Notes: a model not told the origin generated them from the letters alone. A DNA stretch of 51,045 nucleotides from an uncultured Paenibacillaceae bacterium (GCA_937957685.1 CALGAO010000122.1:1-51045), one strand, 5' to 3'; shown: positions 37,701-45,854, counted from the first letter of the stretch. Made by a program: numbers and translations.

Positions 37701-40700
37701 TGCGAAGCTGGCCGTCCGCGTTCAGCACATCACCATCCTCATAGACCACCCAGACTTCATAATCCATATCCCTGATGTTCTCCGGCACCTCATAATACAC
37801 CGTGAACACCTGGCTCATGTTCGGCATCAGGTCGACGTTGTGGAAGGTCGTCATCTGGCCATCCACGATGATCTCCACCTGCCGGATCGGGCTGATCCCC
37901 TGATTCACCAGGGAGAACTGGACGGGCAGGTCGAAGCCGGGGAAGATCTCCCGCGGATTCAGCGTAACCAGGTCCACGTTGAACTTGTTCCTGAAGGTGC
38001 TGCTGACCGTATACATATCGCTGACCGTATGCGAGATGTAGACCGGAATCTCGTCTTCCGCAGCCTGAGGCGTGATGCTGCCCACCTGCACCAGATCCCC
38101 TGTGTAGGTGGTGCCCAGCAGCACCGCCTCAATCCTCAGCTCCTCGTGATCGCTCAGCACCGCCGTGATCGTGTCAACCTCGGTGTAATCGGGCATGGTC
38201 GCCACGTCGATCGCACCGGACAGATAGATCCCGCCATCTCCTGTGCGGAACTGCACAGCCTTGATGGTATCCCGGGTGATGATCGCCTCCTCGGTGATCT
38301 CCGCCTCCGCCTGCTTCCACAGAAGGGCCAGATGCTGCAGATCCCTGTGGGCACCCGGCAGCCGGACGAAGGTGAACATCGGGTTGAATCTCACGTCGTT
38401 GTACAGTTCCACGAGCTCCAGGCTGTTCACGAAGTGCGGGTAAGGTTCGCCGTCCGGATTCACCGCCGCGAACCGGATATTGTGCTGCAGGTTCCCCGAA
38501 TCATGGCGTTTCACCGCATGCCATGCGATCACGAAGCGTTCCACCTGATCCGGGAATCTGACGCTCGTCACCTGGGGATTGTCAGCCGCCTCCTCGTCGT
38601 TCGTGAGCTGCAGATTTTTCAGGACGTTGCCGTCCGGATCCAGCACCGTGTAGACGATCTGATGATCCGAACCGGCCAGCTCGTCCGCCGCCAGAGCGGA
38701 ATAGGCCTCTCCCTGGTTCACGTTGTATACGACCGCCGTCGTCCCGTCGCTCAGGCTGGCGATGGACAGGCCCACCACGGTGCCGTTCGTGCCGTTGTAG
38801 ATCATCCTGGCTTCGCTCCACGTTCCGGTCGCCATGTCGTAGACGGTGAGCCAGATCGTGTCATAGGCGGAGAAGTCCAGCGGATTGTCCGGATTCATCG
38901 CCTGGACATTGCGGTAAGCCACGTAGACCTTGTCGCCCGCCACCGAGACGACCGGAGCCAGATCGGGCGTGCCGTTGCGGGTCAGCCGATAGGTCGTCCA
39001 GGATGCTCCGTCATAGATCGAAGCCATCACTTCCACCGAGTTGCTGACGAGGATCATATCCTCATTGGTGATCTCTTCACCGGCTTCCATATCGAACGAT
39101 TGCATCTGTCTGATCCAGACTGCGGCGATCCGGTCGCCCTCTCCCGCCACCTTGAGTCCGGAATCGCCATATCCGGCAAGCTCCGGATCTGTCGAGATCG
39201 GCCCGCGATCCGTGTAGCCATTGCCATCGTACACGGCCCAGGACGCCACCGTGTCTTCCACATCGGTGCTGTTGCCGTCGGACATGTAGACCATCAGGGA
39301 ACCGTCCTCAGCCAGCTGCGGGTTCGAGTACGGATAGGCATTGGACTGCAGGATCCTCGGCGCCCCCTCCGATGCCGACATCCGGCCGAAGAGCAGGGGC
39401 GTGCCCGAATTCCAGCTGCGCTCGTAACGATCCAGATAGTCCCTGCTCTCGACCGTCTGCGAGTGGGACTCGAAGACATAGGTCTCCTCTTCCCCGATAT
39501 GCTGGCGATAAGCCGCGATCGCCACATCCAGATTCGCGGCTGTAAGCGGCGTGTTGCCATATTTGTTCCAGTAGTCATAGATCTCTTCCCAGTGGTTGAA
39601 CAGCCAGGAATGATCGTAGCTGTAAGAAGCGAAGTCGTACGTGGCGTTGAAGAACAGGAACTTGAGCACCGCCCTGACCCCGACCACGCCTTCCAGGGTC
39701 AGCTTGTTGCCATACTTCCTGTGTTCTTCGCTGTCCTTCAGATATTCCCGGTTCAGCCAGGTGCTTGTATTCTCGATGGCGAGCCGTCCGAAGACCCCGA
39801 TCTTGGCGGCCACCACGCTGTAGTCAAAGCCGACTCCGCCGAAGGCTTCCACATATGCGATGACGCGCAGCGACGTCAGATAATCATTCACGCGGCTCTG
39901 GCTCGGATCTTCCCACGGATAATCCTTGATTTCACCATACAGGATGGAGGCCCTGAATTCGACTTCCGCCGCGCCGCCGGCAGCCAATGTGAACGTAACC
40001 GGGATCGGGCCTAACATCACGTTGAAGTTCTTGTAGAACTTCACGCCGAGACCGGCATCGAAGCCGCCGCCGATCACCACATGCTCCCACGTATCAGTAT
40101 CCGGATTATAGCGGATCTCGCCCAGCAAATAACCGTTCAGCTCAAAGGAGGTATCCTTGTCGCGGTAGCTTTTCATCAACCGGTTTTTGGTCAGCGTTTC
40201 CAACTGTTCGTCCAGATACGAACCGCCCAGGATTTTCTTCGAGTCCGACAGTCCAGGAGCGATGCTGTGTGATCGCAGCATCATAAACTCCACGGATCCT
40301 CCGTTGGTGCTCGCCAAGGTACCGGAGCCGGGAGTCTGGACCAACGTCCGGTAGACCAGCGGGTCATCGGTAGGGTACACTTCCATGAACATATCGGGCA
40401 CATACAGGTAGAATCCGTTAAGATGCTGCAGCACATCCTCGATCTTGTCATCGTTCCGGGGATTCTGAACGCCCGGTCTGGCTCCGCGCAGCATCTGCTT
40501 CCACCGGTTCAGCATCTCCTTCAGCTTGGAGACGTCGATCTCCTCCACGCCGATCATGTTGACCAGCGTCGCCCGGGAGGTGAAGCTCTTCCTGAGCACA
40601 CCTTGCTCCTTGTACAACTTGAAATGCACAGCTCCGGACTGGGCCTTGCCCAGCCAGATGGTATCGGCATTCAGGATCTGGACATGTCGGGTGATCGTTT

Positions 40701-43700
40701 CGTTGGAGAACGCGTACCTGAACGTCTGATAGGACCCGCCCTCCGGCTTCAGGCCGAAGGACGATTGCAATACCGCGTAGGCTTGCTCTTCATCAACGGC
40801 TTCCCCCCACCACATGAACTCCGTGATCAACGTGATGGATGGGTATTGATTGTTGGGACCGAACTTGCCGGTATATTGATGGATCGGGATCTTGTCCCCC
40901 GTCTCCGGATTCAGGACGATCTGATTCACCATAAACGGCGCTTTCTGTCCGAACGTATTGGATTCCAGGATGACGATCTTGTCGGCGAGGATCACCCGGT
41001 CCGCTTCGCTCAGATTGCCGTCATAGGTCAGGAGGACAGGATAGTACAGGTCTTGCTCGAACTGCACCTCGATCACGAATTCAACCTGATCCTTGGCCGA
41101 CAGGGTGGCTGCATTCGGCTCCCCTGCCTGGATGGAGTAGAAGGTCGTCGTGTCGAAGAGAATCTCCAGCTTGCCATCCGGGCCCAGCTGCACCGTCACG
41201 CCCGCTCCGCCGATCTCCGAAGGCTCGCAATAGTTCCCGTTCTTGATGACCGCGCCCTTGTAAGTCACCTTGCCCGTATACGGCTTGTTGTCCGCCGTCT
41301 TGAAGAAGGCCTCCACCTTCGCCAGTTGGCGCAATTGCAGGATATTGACCGGGTACAGCTCCATGGTGGACGGAGACTGCTCCTTGGTCTTCAGGAAACG
41401 GTAATCCAACACCCCCGTATAGGTCGTGCCGTTAAACTTCGAGGTGACATAGACGTCGCTCCTGATGCCGTTTTCCTCGAACAGGGCGAACTGTCCGTCC
41501 TTGTTGCTCGTGAAGGTTTTCTCATTGCCAAGACCGTCCCTGTACGTGAACGTGGTTTCCGTCTTGGGATAGAACTGGAACAGGTACAGCTTGTCCCGCA
41601 GCGTCTCGACAGTCAGGTCCAGCTCCGCCTTCAGTCCGGTCCTTGCATGGGTGGCCGTGATGACGGTGTGGCCGCTTTCATCGCCGGACAGGATGAAGCT
41701 CTGCCGCGGCTGATACGAAGCATAGCCGAAATCGTCGATATCCGCGATGATGCCGTTCTGGGCCATCAGGATGCTGGCGACCTGCTGATCGCTGGAGGTC
41801 CAGAGGAACTGGTCCATCAGCTCTCCCATGTCCGCCAGTTCGTCGTAATTGATGTTCATCTTGTCGTACAGGCTGATATGGCGATGGAGATCCAGGATTT
41901 CTTCGCTGTTCATGCTCCGGATCCGGTCGACGTTGCTCATGGTATGTTCCGTCACCGATTCCCCGTTGATCTGGATCGCCAGAACGTCCGTGCGGTAGAC
42001 AGTCAGGTACCACGAATCATAGGACCAGTCGGCTTCCGGATCGTTCGATGCCGCGATCGTGATCGCATAGACATCCTTGAGCCTGCCTCCGTTCGGATCG
42101 GGACTGAGGTTCAGCGTCAGTTCGCCGCCGCTCGCCGTCGCCCCTGGACGGCTGAATGTCTTCGTCTCCTTGTCATAGGTGACGCTGTCTGGCAGCGGAA
42201 CTCCGTTGCGCGTGATCTTCAGTTCAAACTCGCCATTCAGAAGGTCGAAATTCCTGATCGACCAGCGGATGGGCAGGCTTGTGGTATCATAGGTCAGCTG
42301 CTGGCCGACGGATTTGTCAAGCGCCACGACAACCGGTTCGGACTTCACCAGGATGTAAGCCGCGGCGGTCAGGTAGGTCTCGGGCCGCTCCGGATTGGCC
42401 GTGCGGATCCTGACTGAGTAGCTCGGCGTCTGTCCGACGGAGATCTTCTGCAGATAGGATGCCGGAATCCTGAAGCCCGTCGCATTGACGGCAGTCCAGC
42501 TGGCGACAGGGGTTGCGGATTCCATCTCCGCATAATCCAGATATCCCTCGTACAGCTCTATGGTGAAGATGGCATCCTTCGGAGTCGTGCCGGGCTCGGC
42601 CAACTCCTTGTACTTGTGCATCACGTTCGTGGACCAGAGGATCATGGCGTCTTTCTTGATCTGGACGGCCACATCCCTCGTGTAGTCGGGCACGATCAGC
42701 GTGGCCGATCCGCCGCCATAGATTTCAATCTCCCGCGTCGTGACCGCCGTTGGCGGATCCAGCTTGCCGCCATTCTTCGCGATCAGCGAGAAGGTGACGA
42801 TCCCGGGCTGTTGGGGGATGATCGTGCCGTCCGCCGTGATCAAGGCGATGGATTCATCATTGCTCCGCCACTCGAATTGGTCCGGGTCCGTGAAGGTATA
42901 ATAGTCCGGATCCGGGGTCACATAATCCAGCTTCGTCATGACCTGATCGGTAAGCGAGACCACATACGGTTCTCCGGACGGCCAGCGGCTCGGATACCTG
43001 ATCGTCAGATGCTCCGGATAGATGAGCCGGATCGGAGCAATCCTGAAATAGGCGAAATCATCCCGGAACAGGGCGAAGTCAGCCAGATTCGTGCCGTTGC
43101 CGGTCCGATTGTAGTAGATCTTCGCGCGCAGGTAACCGCCTGCCCGGTTGGACGGCGTCATCAGATTATAAATGTCTTCGGTGACCACAAACTTGCCTTC
43201 CAGCGCAGCCGGTGAGACCGGATTACCCTGCTCGTCCCTTTTCCAGTCCATCTCGATAATCCCGTTTCGCAGATCGCCGATCGACACGATCAGTCTGCTC
43301 CGCAGCTCTTCCGGAGTCGGGAAGCCATTGATCAGCCAGCCAGCCTCGCCATTGTCATTGTTCAGGCGGACCGTCACGGTCGCCGTCTGCCCGAGCTTGT
43401 AGGTGGTGCGGTCTGTCTCGATCGATTGGAACGCGTCGGGAAGCGCCTGGGTGATCACGATATTCGGATGATTGGAGAAATCCTGGTTCCAGTACGCATC
43501 CGGATACGACTTGTCACCCAATGCACGATCGAGTTTATCGTAGGTAACATCCCTGCCATAGTAATAATACTCCGGATTCCCCAGGCCGGTGGCTTTCACC
43601 ACCTTCAGATCCTCCGGCTTCATGCCTGGCTTTACGATCACCTGGTACCCCATGACGAAGGAGATATCCGCCGGAAGCACTGGTGTTTGCCTCCAAACCT

Positions 43701-45237
43701 CCGGATAAGCCTTGTCGCCATTGGCCAGTAGCAAATGGGGATTCAGTTTGGCATAGGGCATCGTGTTGATCACCGCATTGGAATAGGTAACGCGGATCGG
43801 GATGATCTGACCGGTCGTATAGATGCCCTCTCGCGCCTCCACCTTCAAGATTTGCGGATCATGCGAGGGATCGATGCCGGCATCCTGCATATTTTTCTTG
43901 AATTGCTTACCGGACCAGAATCGTTCTATCCCCATGCCAAGATAGGGCACGACCGCCATATACGCTCCGCCATGATAAGTATGTGAGAAATACTCATACC
44001 ACATGGACTGATGATAGGCAAAGTCTATAATACGATATCCTCTTGTACGATCTGGCGGTATCTCGATGTAATCAAGATTTTTCAGATTGGTGAAATGGAG
44101 ATAATCCCCTCTCGCCGCATAGCCCCATACCAGCTCCCTGTAAATCTCCGGCTCCCAGAATTGCGGGAGATAAGACAATTGCGGCAAAGGTTGCTCCGGC
44201 GTATGTTCCAGCCATGCTTCAAAATCCAGTCTGATTGCCGTATATCCAGGAGGTATGGTGAAGGTTTGGGGCAACTTCACAAACTTGCCATCTTTGTAGA
44301 CGGTAACATTTTTCAACCCGCCCAACGATCCGTCGATCGCTTCCAAAGTAAACGATACGGGAACATCCCGCTTTTTGTTCAATTGGAGGAGCAAGAAAAA
44401 TTGGGTATGGATTCGCAGGACTCCATCCGTTGAGGTTCTGGGCCGATAATAATAGTTGTCGTCATAAAAATAGATATGATCGAGCGTCAGATAATAAACA
44501 TCATTATAGTCACCCGAGGGATTGGCAGCGGAATTGTCCGAGGTGACGGCCTGGGCTCCCACGCCGAACGATTCACCGGGGGCTGCGGCCATGACAGCCG
44601 TCTGTGCGCTTGCGTCCGTTCCCCCTTCCGTTCCGTAAGGCTCGCCATCCTCGCTGACAAACCTCAATCCCTCCCGGGTAGCCTGGGTCACAAGGGATTC
44701 GAAGCTGTCAAGATGCTCCGGTGTAATCGTCACCTGACCCGGATGAAGATATCCTTCCAGTTCGGCGAGCCGATCTTCGATCTCGATCAGCTTCTTCAGA
44801 TCTCCCAGGGTGATGGGCTGACCGTCCACCTCTGCCACCTGGTTCAGATCCGTCGACTCGTCCTCCAGCATCCGCCTGATCTCCTCCAGGCTGTAGTCCT
44901 TGCCATTCAGATGGATCGGATGGCGGACGAGCTCTCCCCGATCATTGAGCAGACCCAGGCTTTGCAGCATGTGATAGATCCCCGGCGCCTGCTCCTCTCC
45001 GTATTCCTCTGCGAGGAGCCGCATGAGCTCCTCATTGGGCTCTGCATCTGCAGCCTGCGACTGAGTGTCGTCGGCCAGTCGGATCTGCAAGGAATCTTTC
45101 AGATCATCCATATACATGGTGGCGGCTGTCCGGTAAGAAGCCGGAGCTGCAAATGCCTGTGCGTATGGGCCGATCAGCAGCACCAGCACCAATAACCAAA
45201 GTACCGTTCTCTTCCACATCGAATGTCTCGCTTTCAT
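28750..45237 (-). CDS. Giant SLH-anchored protein with 22 invasin-like Ig repeats
   Basis: 5495 residues (about 590 kDa by length) from ATG 45237, preceded by AGGTG at eight bases; a start at 45327 would bury the signal peptide. Residues 1-29 are a signal peptide (WKRTVLWLLVLVLLIGPYAQ then AFA-AP). An acidic helical region to about 160 is followed by about 1800 residues of beta-rich sequence including Big_2-like Ig units (for example EWRSNDESIALITADGTIIP). A Gly-rich beta region (about 1715-1910), a probable beta-propeller (about 1970-2380), a CARDB-like domain (about 2420) and a cadherin-like sandwich (about 2750) come next. Then 22 Big_1 repeats (about 2945-5205), a Pro-rich linker and three SLH domains (about 5305-5495). 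It should be a long stalk fixed to the cell wall at its C-terminus. Confidence 0.92.
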   Translation of the reverse strand: MKARHSMWKRTVLWLLVLVLLIGPYAQAFAAPASYRTAATMYMDDLKDSLQIRLADDTQSQAADAEPNEELMRLLAEEYGEEQAPGIYHMLQSLGLLNDRGELVRHPIHLNGKDYSLEEIRRMLEDESTDLNQVAEVDGQPITLGDLKKLIEIEDRLAELEGYLHPGQVTITPEHLDSFESLVTQATREGLRFVSEDGEPYGTEGGTDASAQTAVMAAAPGESFGVGAQAVTSDNSAANPSGDYNDVYYLTLDHIYFYDDNYYYRPRTSTDGVLRIHTQFFLLLQLNKKRDVPVSFTLEAIDGSLGGLKNVTVYKDGKFVKLPQTFTIPPGYTAIRLDFEAWLEHTPEQPLPQLSYLPQFWEPEIYRELVWGYAARGDYLHFTNLKNLDYIEIPPDRTRGYRIIDFAYHQSMWYEYFSHTYHGGAYMAVVPYLGMGIERFWSGKQFKKNMQDAGIDPSHDPQILKVEAREGIYTTGQIIPIRVTYSNAVINTMPYAKLNPHLLLANGDKAYPEVWRQTPVLPADISFVMGYQVIVKPGMKPEDLKVVKATGLGNPEYYYYGRDVTYDKLDRALGDKSYPDAYWNQDFSNHPNIVITQALPDAFQSIETDRTTYKLGQTATVTVRLNNDNGEAGWLINGFPTPEELRSRLIVSIGDLRNGIIEMDWKRDEQGNPVSPAALEGKFVVTEDIYNLMTPSNRAGGYLRAKIYYNRTGNGTNLADFALFRDDFAYFRIAPIRLIYPEHLTIRYPSRWPSGEPYVVSLTDQVMTKLDYVTPDPDYYTFTDPDQFEWRSNDESIALITADGTIIPQQPGIVTFSLIAKNGGKLDPPTAVTTREIEIYGGGSATLIVPDYTRDVAVQIKKDAMILWSTNVMHKYKELAEPGTTPKDAIFTIELYEGYLDYAEMESATPVASWTAVNATGFRIPASYLQKISVGQTPSYSVRIRTANPERPETYLTAAAYILVKSEPVVVALDKSVGQQLTYDTTSLPIRWSIRNFDLLNGEFELKITRNGVPLPDSVTYDKETKTFSRPGATASGGELTLNLSPDPNGGRLKDVYAITIAASNDPEADWSYDSWYLTVYRTDVLAIQINGESVTEHTMSNVDRIRSMNSEEILDLHRHISLYDKMNINYDELADMGELMDQFLWTSSDQQVASILMAQNGIIADIDDFGYASYQPRQSFILSGDESGHTVITATHARTGLKAELDLTVETLRDKLYLFQFYPKTETTFTYRDGLGNEKTFTSNKDGQFALFEENGIRSDVYVTSKFNGTTYTGVLDYRFLKTKEQSPSTMELYPVNILQLRQLAKVEAFFKTADNKPYTGKVTYKGAVIKNGNYCEPSEIGGAGVTVQLGPDGKLEILFDTTTFYSIQAGEPNAATLSAKDQVEFVIEVQFEQDLYYPVLLTYDGNLSEADRVILADKIVILESNTFGQKAPFMVNQIVLNPETGDKIPIHQYTGKFGPNNQYPSITLITEFMWWGEAVDEEQAYAVLQSSFGLKPEGGSYQTFRYAFSNETITRHVQILNADTIWLGKAQSGAVHFKLYKEQGVLRKSFTSRATLVNMIGVEEIDVSKLKEMLNRWKQMLRGARPGVQNPRNDDKIEDVLQHLNGFYLYVPDMFMEVYPTDDPLVYRTLVQTPGSGTLASTNGGSVEFMMLRSHSIAPGLSDSKKILGGSYLDEQLETLTKNRLMKSYRDKDTSFELNGYLLGEIRYNPDTDTWEHVVIGGGFDAGLGVKFYKNFNVMLGPIPVTFTLAAGGAAEVEFRASILYGEIKDYPWEDPSQSRVNDYLTSLRVIAYVEAFGGVGFDYSVVAAKIGVFGRLAIENTSTWLNREYLKDSEEHRKYGNKLTLEGVVGVRAVLKFLFFNATYDFASYSYDHSWLFNHWEEIYDYWNKYGNTPLTAANLDVAIAAYRQHIGEEETYVFESHSQTVESRDYLDRYERSWNSGTPLLFGRMSASEGAPRILQSNAYPYSNPQLAEDGSLMVYMSDGNSTDVEDTVASWAVYDGNGYTDRGPISTDPELAGYGDSGLKVAGEGDRIAAVWIRQMQSFDMEAGEEITNEDMILVSNSVEVMASIYDGASWTTYRLTRNGTPDLAPVVSVAGDKVYVAYRNVQAMNPDNPLDFSAYDTIWLTVYDMATGTWSEARMIYNGTNGTVVGLSIASLSDGTTAVVYNVNQGEAYSALAADELAGSDHQIVYTVLDPDGNVLKNLQLTNDEEAADNPQVTSVRFPDQVERFVIAWHAVKRHDSGNLQHNIRFAAVNPDGEPYPHFVNSLELVELYNDVRFNPMFTFVRLPGAHRDLQHLALLWKQAEAEITEEAIITRDTIKAVQFRTGDGGIYLSGAIDVATMPDYTEVDTITAVLSDHEELRIEAVLLGTTYTGDLVQVGSITPQAAEDEIPVYISHTVSDMYTVSSTFRNKFNVDLVTLNPREIFPGFDLPVQFSLVNQGISPIRQVEIIVDGQMTTFHNVDLMPNMSQVFTVYYEVPENIRDMDYEVWVVYEDGDVLNADGQLRIDIPDLGIATIRMKEEGGKRLLSVPIYNLNATTMTGKGRTVKLALYRDITYSDEQRIGDVVVVSDDQDLALIDQAGFLVDVTVDVKEYLATLNMSEIPDEGIMLYARVWAEDANGDVINEFEDHNNTAQVMIENLARKYQRQDVMLTLDQWNHESVTVVELTMQNMNMAPITSGNVLLQLMDQQGHVIESRYLATSADELLSFDSEEIIRRTVAFGNKGDSVQATFFIERADAWDASLSALSLEGIQVDFDPAQKYYALESRDLRAVRLTAAASNSKATLTLLDGDSQVILTNQGYVSVELPLALSTTGAVHEFKILVEPESEAAEAAIYSLTIINTQTAAPKLQLFARGPSNEDGDFVDTVDVVAPRYDVDWFQIEKLKYKVNGGEWQEVPYDGKSEVVLETFTELGTYAVTAKVTLASGLEYELESLRLSIVTSDLDVQASRVSADRSSLTADGQEVLTITVRLMDSYDHALTGHKVQLLANSDSPVIEALADGITDDQGEAVFLVRSTRAETVQFTAKDVTSGISLAPVRIEFLPGALNKARSTVDVSSSVVSVEDLGTYVTVILRDEFDNGIAGKQVKLAADSATASIIPSVLTTDRSGKATFRVTNYKAEIVTLTAVELESETELDPVQITFVPGTPAAGMSDITLSKTIVKADGADSAEVMVRVRDMHLNAVPGVAVQLTANPSVAIIDAVDGGITNAQGEAYFTLTSTHSETVTLTASFQGMSLRPVLVVFHDGAADPAYSRAEAWETTVTADGTAYTTITVTLRDRYGKYATNRQVELIPDSQTTVIEPLDGGVTNSSGRAVFKVSNVKAETVAYVARDVASGHELSPVRITFVPGQPDGGRSDVAVQPSTVIADGSDEANITVTVRDAHDNLVSGRQVILREDRGSRTGLRLEAVTDSKGEASFRVTNRDVETVTYLVEDGVTGERIGSVAVDYVAGQTNSVSSYVERSAEEAVADGTDTVTITVHLRDSGDHPIQGHKVNLQADSDTAIITNLQDTTDALGQAIFTVANTAVESVVLTAEDEDDGVALLPVVVSFVAGEPNFWTSSVTASPAEVPANYTDVAVITVTLRDANLHPVSGRRIIVEADRTGSEIEAVSGGVTDAEGVATFRVISWMAGEYNFRLSVQGGILLPDVKVTFTAGDLDTGRSFVRAEPSEVVADGNDAARIMVTLYDTYDQPLRDRQIDIEIDAEQMDHVKLEKYNDGFTNIHGIAFFYLSSDVLQTVTITAIDKETNTPLAESAVVRFVPGEPDASTSEVQVTSPQVTANGSDVSMIRVILRDASGYAISGHQVQLAAEDGRSVITPVAGGVTDAEGVAIFRVSHHVPEVVEYTAQDEAGKISLKAQVSFVAGALDPNASSVDISHTEVTANGHDETTVTVTLRDANGHALSGRRVVLRADSANVMIQAEGDGVTGPDGRAVFTVSNAVIETVVLTAQDEPSGITLPTSVQVVFATPPVDGTQSTVAIEGAKDVVLADGVDETTIVVTLRNHDGQPLSGRRVQLIADSDEAIITPVNGGLTNSDGEARFRVSNLQVETVRYVAEDAGSKVTVSTSVQVQFVPGEMDEETSSILISPVEVLADGYSEATVTVILRDAQGHVLAGREVALAADSAHASVQEVQKITDADGKAIFTVSGQVAETVLLTAQDIQSGKALEPKPVRFVDYLVDAWSSNVTVQNANVVARAGYANITVTLRYTNGQPASGRTVELLTDSADAYIPYPTLVTDENGQATFQAQNWKVGVVTYQVRDVLSETIVAYPVQVNYITNIPFRNSSNVTVSRYEAKANGLDEIIVTVTLRDIVDNPISGEKIYFFTTNNKVTIESVNDGYTNADGEAIFKLKSRYPDSMTFLVSYFGFQASFDFPTETVEFVPDINPDRSAVLVTKEQVAADGTEQTEIVVILRDTLGVGQSGYRVTLDTDGENVNITEVDNGITNVYGETRFIVSNTEIETVEFTPREEVTGVTLETVAVRFVAGDVDAGRSSVVASKTEVVANGVDQAEIEVTLRDAQDHLLSGRSVSITPNGGSSTIAPATAEITDENGKVVFIVTNTVAETVEYTIKDDDSGTELDKVSITFEERVVDTVRSNVVVAPEEVLANGQDAATITVTLVDQSGVAMSGRAVRLEADDGETVTVVAEDVTDANGQVTFTVSSKKLGTVTYTPKDVASGTALRSVTVDYVTGVVSKPHSGIEADATEVLADGQTAATIVVTLRDAAEHPISGRTVQLNADGGSSVIEPVTTKTDASGVARFTVTNEAVETVSYTAVIESSDVELGPIVIEFVPGELDPVASKVDVSSPQVTANGKDVSIISVFLSDSWGHGLGGHDLWIWTDSVSTVIDAVYKTTDSTGKASFHVSNGAVETVTYVVYDSTSDWQFPPVIVSFVEGALDVGHSDVTASESQVPANGRDSAIITVILRDESDHPLPGRQVLLHSSSGTSVVEAVYGDVTDASGTVQFKVSDVRAGLVTFTAEDQASGQIIDTVQVDFVLVLPDDTTSWAQATPAQVLASGEHEAIITVVLKDAENYPLVGRKVLLTPADGHSAVTAVNDVTDQSGKATFSVKNTHVETVTYTATDEASGKSLPPVQVQFVAGQVDPGKSDVAVSRSEVKADGQSTAKITVTLKDAYEHPLPGRLVLVSADSDHTVIEAVYGGITDEQGVAEFRVSNAEAETVSYTVAAEGVTLKTIQVTFVHEPEPQPEPDPNPDPNPNPNPDPGPSPQPGPSPQPGPDTPSSPAEPEESDTDPDGEASDEQEEDQEERPAGILRSDLIDLEEWLNSLAEKLKAAEKLGEIPSYADIREGYWAQKPIALMTMLQVVNGVGDGRFEPDRSITRAEFAAMLTRLFGFKETSADPVPFADVAHDHWAKDAIDTLSRLGIIHGYPDGTFRPDAPITREEIVVMILRILEAAGLPQSADRSFSDLEQAGDYARESVETAARAGIVSGYLDGTFRPKGHASRAETVMMLMNVLKLIPEVRELIETYL
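29620..36402 (-). repeat. 22 tandem Big_1 (invasin/intimin-type) Ig repeats
   Basis: Each unit is about 102 residues (306 bases) and carries S-V near the start, V-ADG or V-ANG, ITVTLRDA, a SGR-V-L block, VTDA-G-A-F-VSN, ETVTYTA-D and a final VQ-FVAG-x-D. I counted 22 units by eye. Units 2 and 13 lack the ADG motif and units 7, 8 and 14 are the most divergent. Sequence divergence between neighbours argues for an old, stable array. Confidence 0.88.
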
Positions 45238-45477
45238 TCGTATCGCACCTGTCCTTTCAGCCCTTTGAAAGATTCGAAGACTCCGAGCCTGTCGGTCGGA
45301 ATCATAGAGTTGAAGATGAAGGATCATCCTGCATCTATCGGATCATGGAACAGGAAGATGGTAGAATTGGATGTAAAAAATGCCCAATACCCCTATCTCT
45401 GAATTATAAAAATCTATTGGAAATAATAAATAAGTTTAAAGAAAATTTTAAAATTCACAGAACAGTACAGCCGACAT
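45238..45477 (-). promoter_or_regulatory. AT-rich leader and promoter region of the giant gene
   Basis: The segment 45355-45480 is strikingly AT-rich against its surroundings (runs such as TATAAAAATC and AAATAATAAATAAG) and should contain the promoter of the giant gene, leaving a leader of about 150-200 bases. No single -35/-10 pair stands out. Confidence 0.35.
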
Positions 45478-45516
45478 AGAAAAAGGGAGCTGTCCGGTAG
45501 AAGGACAAGCTCCCTT
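45478..45516 (-). terminator. Intrinsic terminator after the chemotaxis-receptor fragment
   Basis: On the minus strand, GGGAGCTTGTCC and GGACAGCTCCC pair around TTCTACC with one bulged base, followed by TTTTTCTATG. It presumably was the terminator of the full receptor gene. Confidence 0.8.
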
Positions 45517-45518
45517 GC

Positions 45519-45786
45519 TCAGTATCCCGTATGCCAGATCTTGAAATAGCCTGGCGCCTTGTTCAGCTCATCGACGATGCCGCGCAGTTGCTCAGCGGAG
45601 CCGGAGATGTTCTCGACAAGCGCGCGCAGCTCCTCTGTCGCCGCCGCGACGTTCCCCGCCTTGCCGGACACCTCGCGGATGGAGGATGCCGCTTGCTCCA
45701 TGCTGGCCGTCACTTCCTCCGAGCTGGCCGACATCTCCTCGGTTACGGCAGACATGTCGTGGATCTGTCCGGACACCTGACGGACA
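45519..45786 (-). pseudogene. C-terminal remnant of a methyl-accepting chemotaxis protein
   Basis: About 88 codons that match only the very end of an MCP signalling domain: VRQVSGQIHDMSAVTEEMSA, then ASSEEVTASMEQAASSIREV and VAAATEELRALVENISGSAE. Methylation-type Glu/Gln-Glu pairs and heptads remain, but the ligand-binding domain, membrane helices, HAMP and the hairpin tip that contacts CheA/CheW are missing. The frame opens next to a T run that belongs to the terminator of the upstream GNAT gene, so there is no proper promoter or ribosome binding site. A GTG at 45800 could start a 93-residue peptide by chance. It is best read as the 3' stump of a deleted gene, still followed by its own terminator. 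Confidence 0.8.
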
Positions 45787-45788
45787 TC

Positions 45789-45820
45789 AAAAAAAGACAC
45801 CCGCAGGGAACGATCCCTGC
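45789..45820 (-). terminator. Terminator candidate of the double-GNAT gene
   Basis: GCAGGGA-TCGT-TCCCTGC on the minus strand is a perfect seven-base stem. A run of seven T follows after GGGTGTC, a somewhat long gap. It lies 35 bases past the stop at 45855. Confidence 0.5.
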
Positions 45821-45854
45821 AAGGTATCCATCATGATGTGTCTGACCGTCTCTG

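Noticed and set aside
35485..40014. 1509-codon plus-strand open frame
   Set aside because: Antisense shadow of the giant Ig-repeat gene, produced by its GC-rich codon use; no domains.
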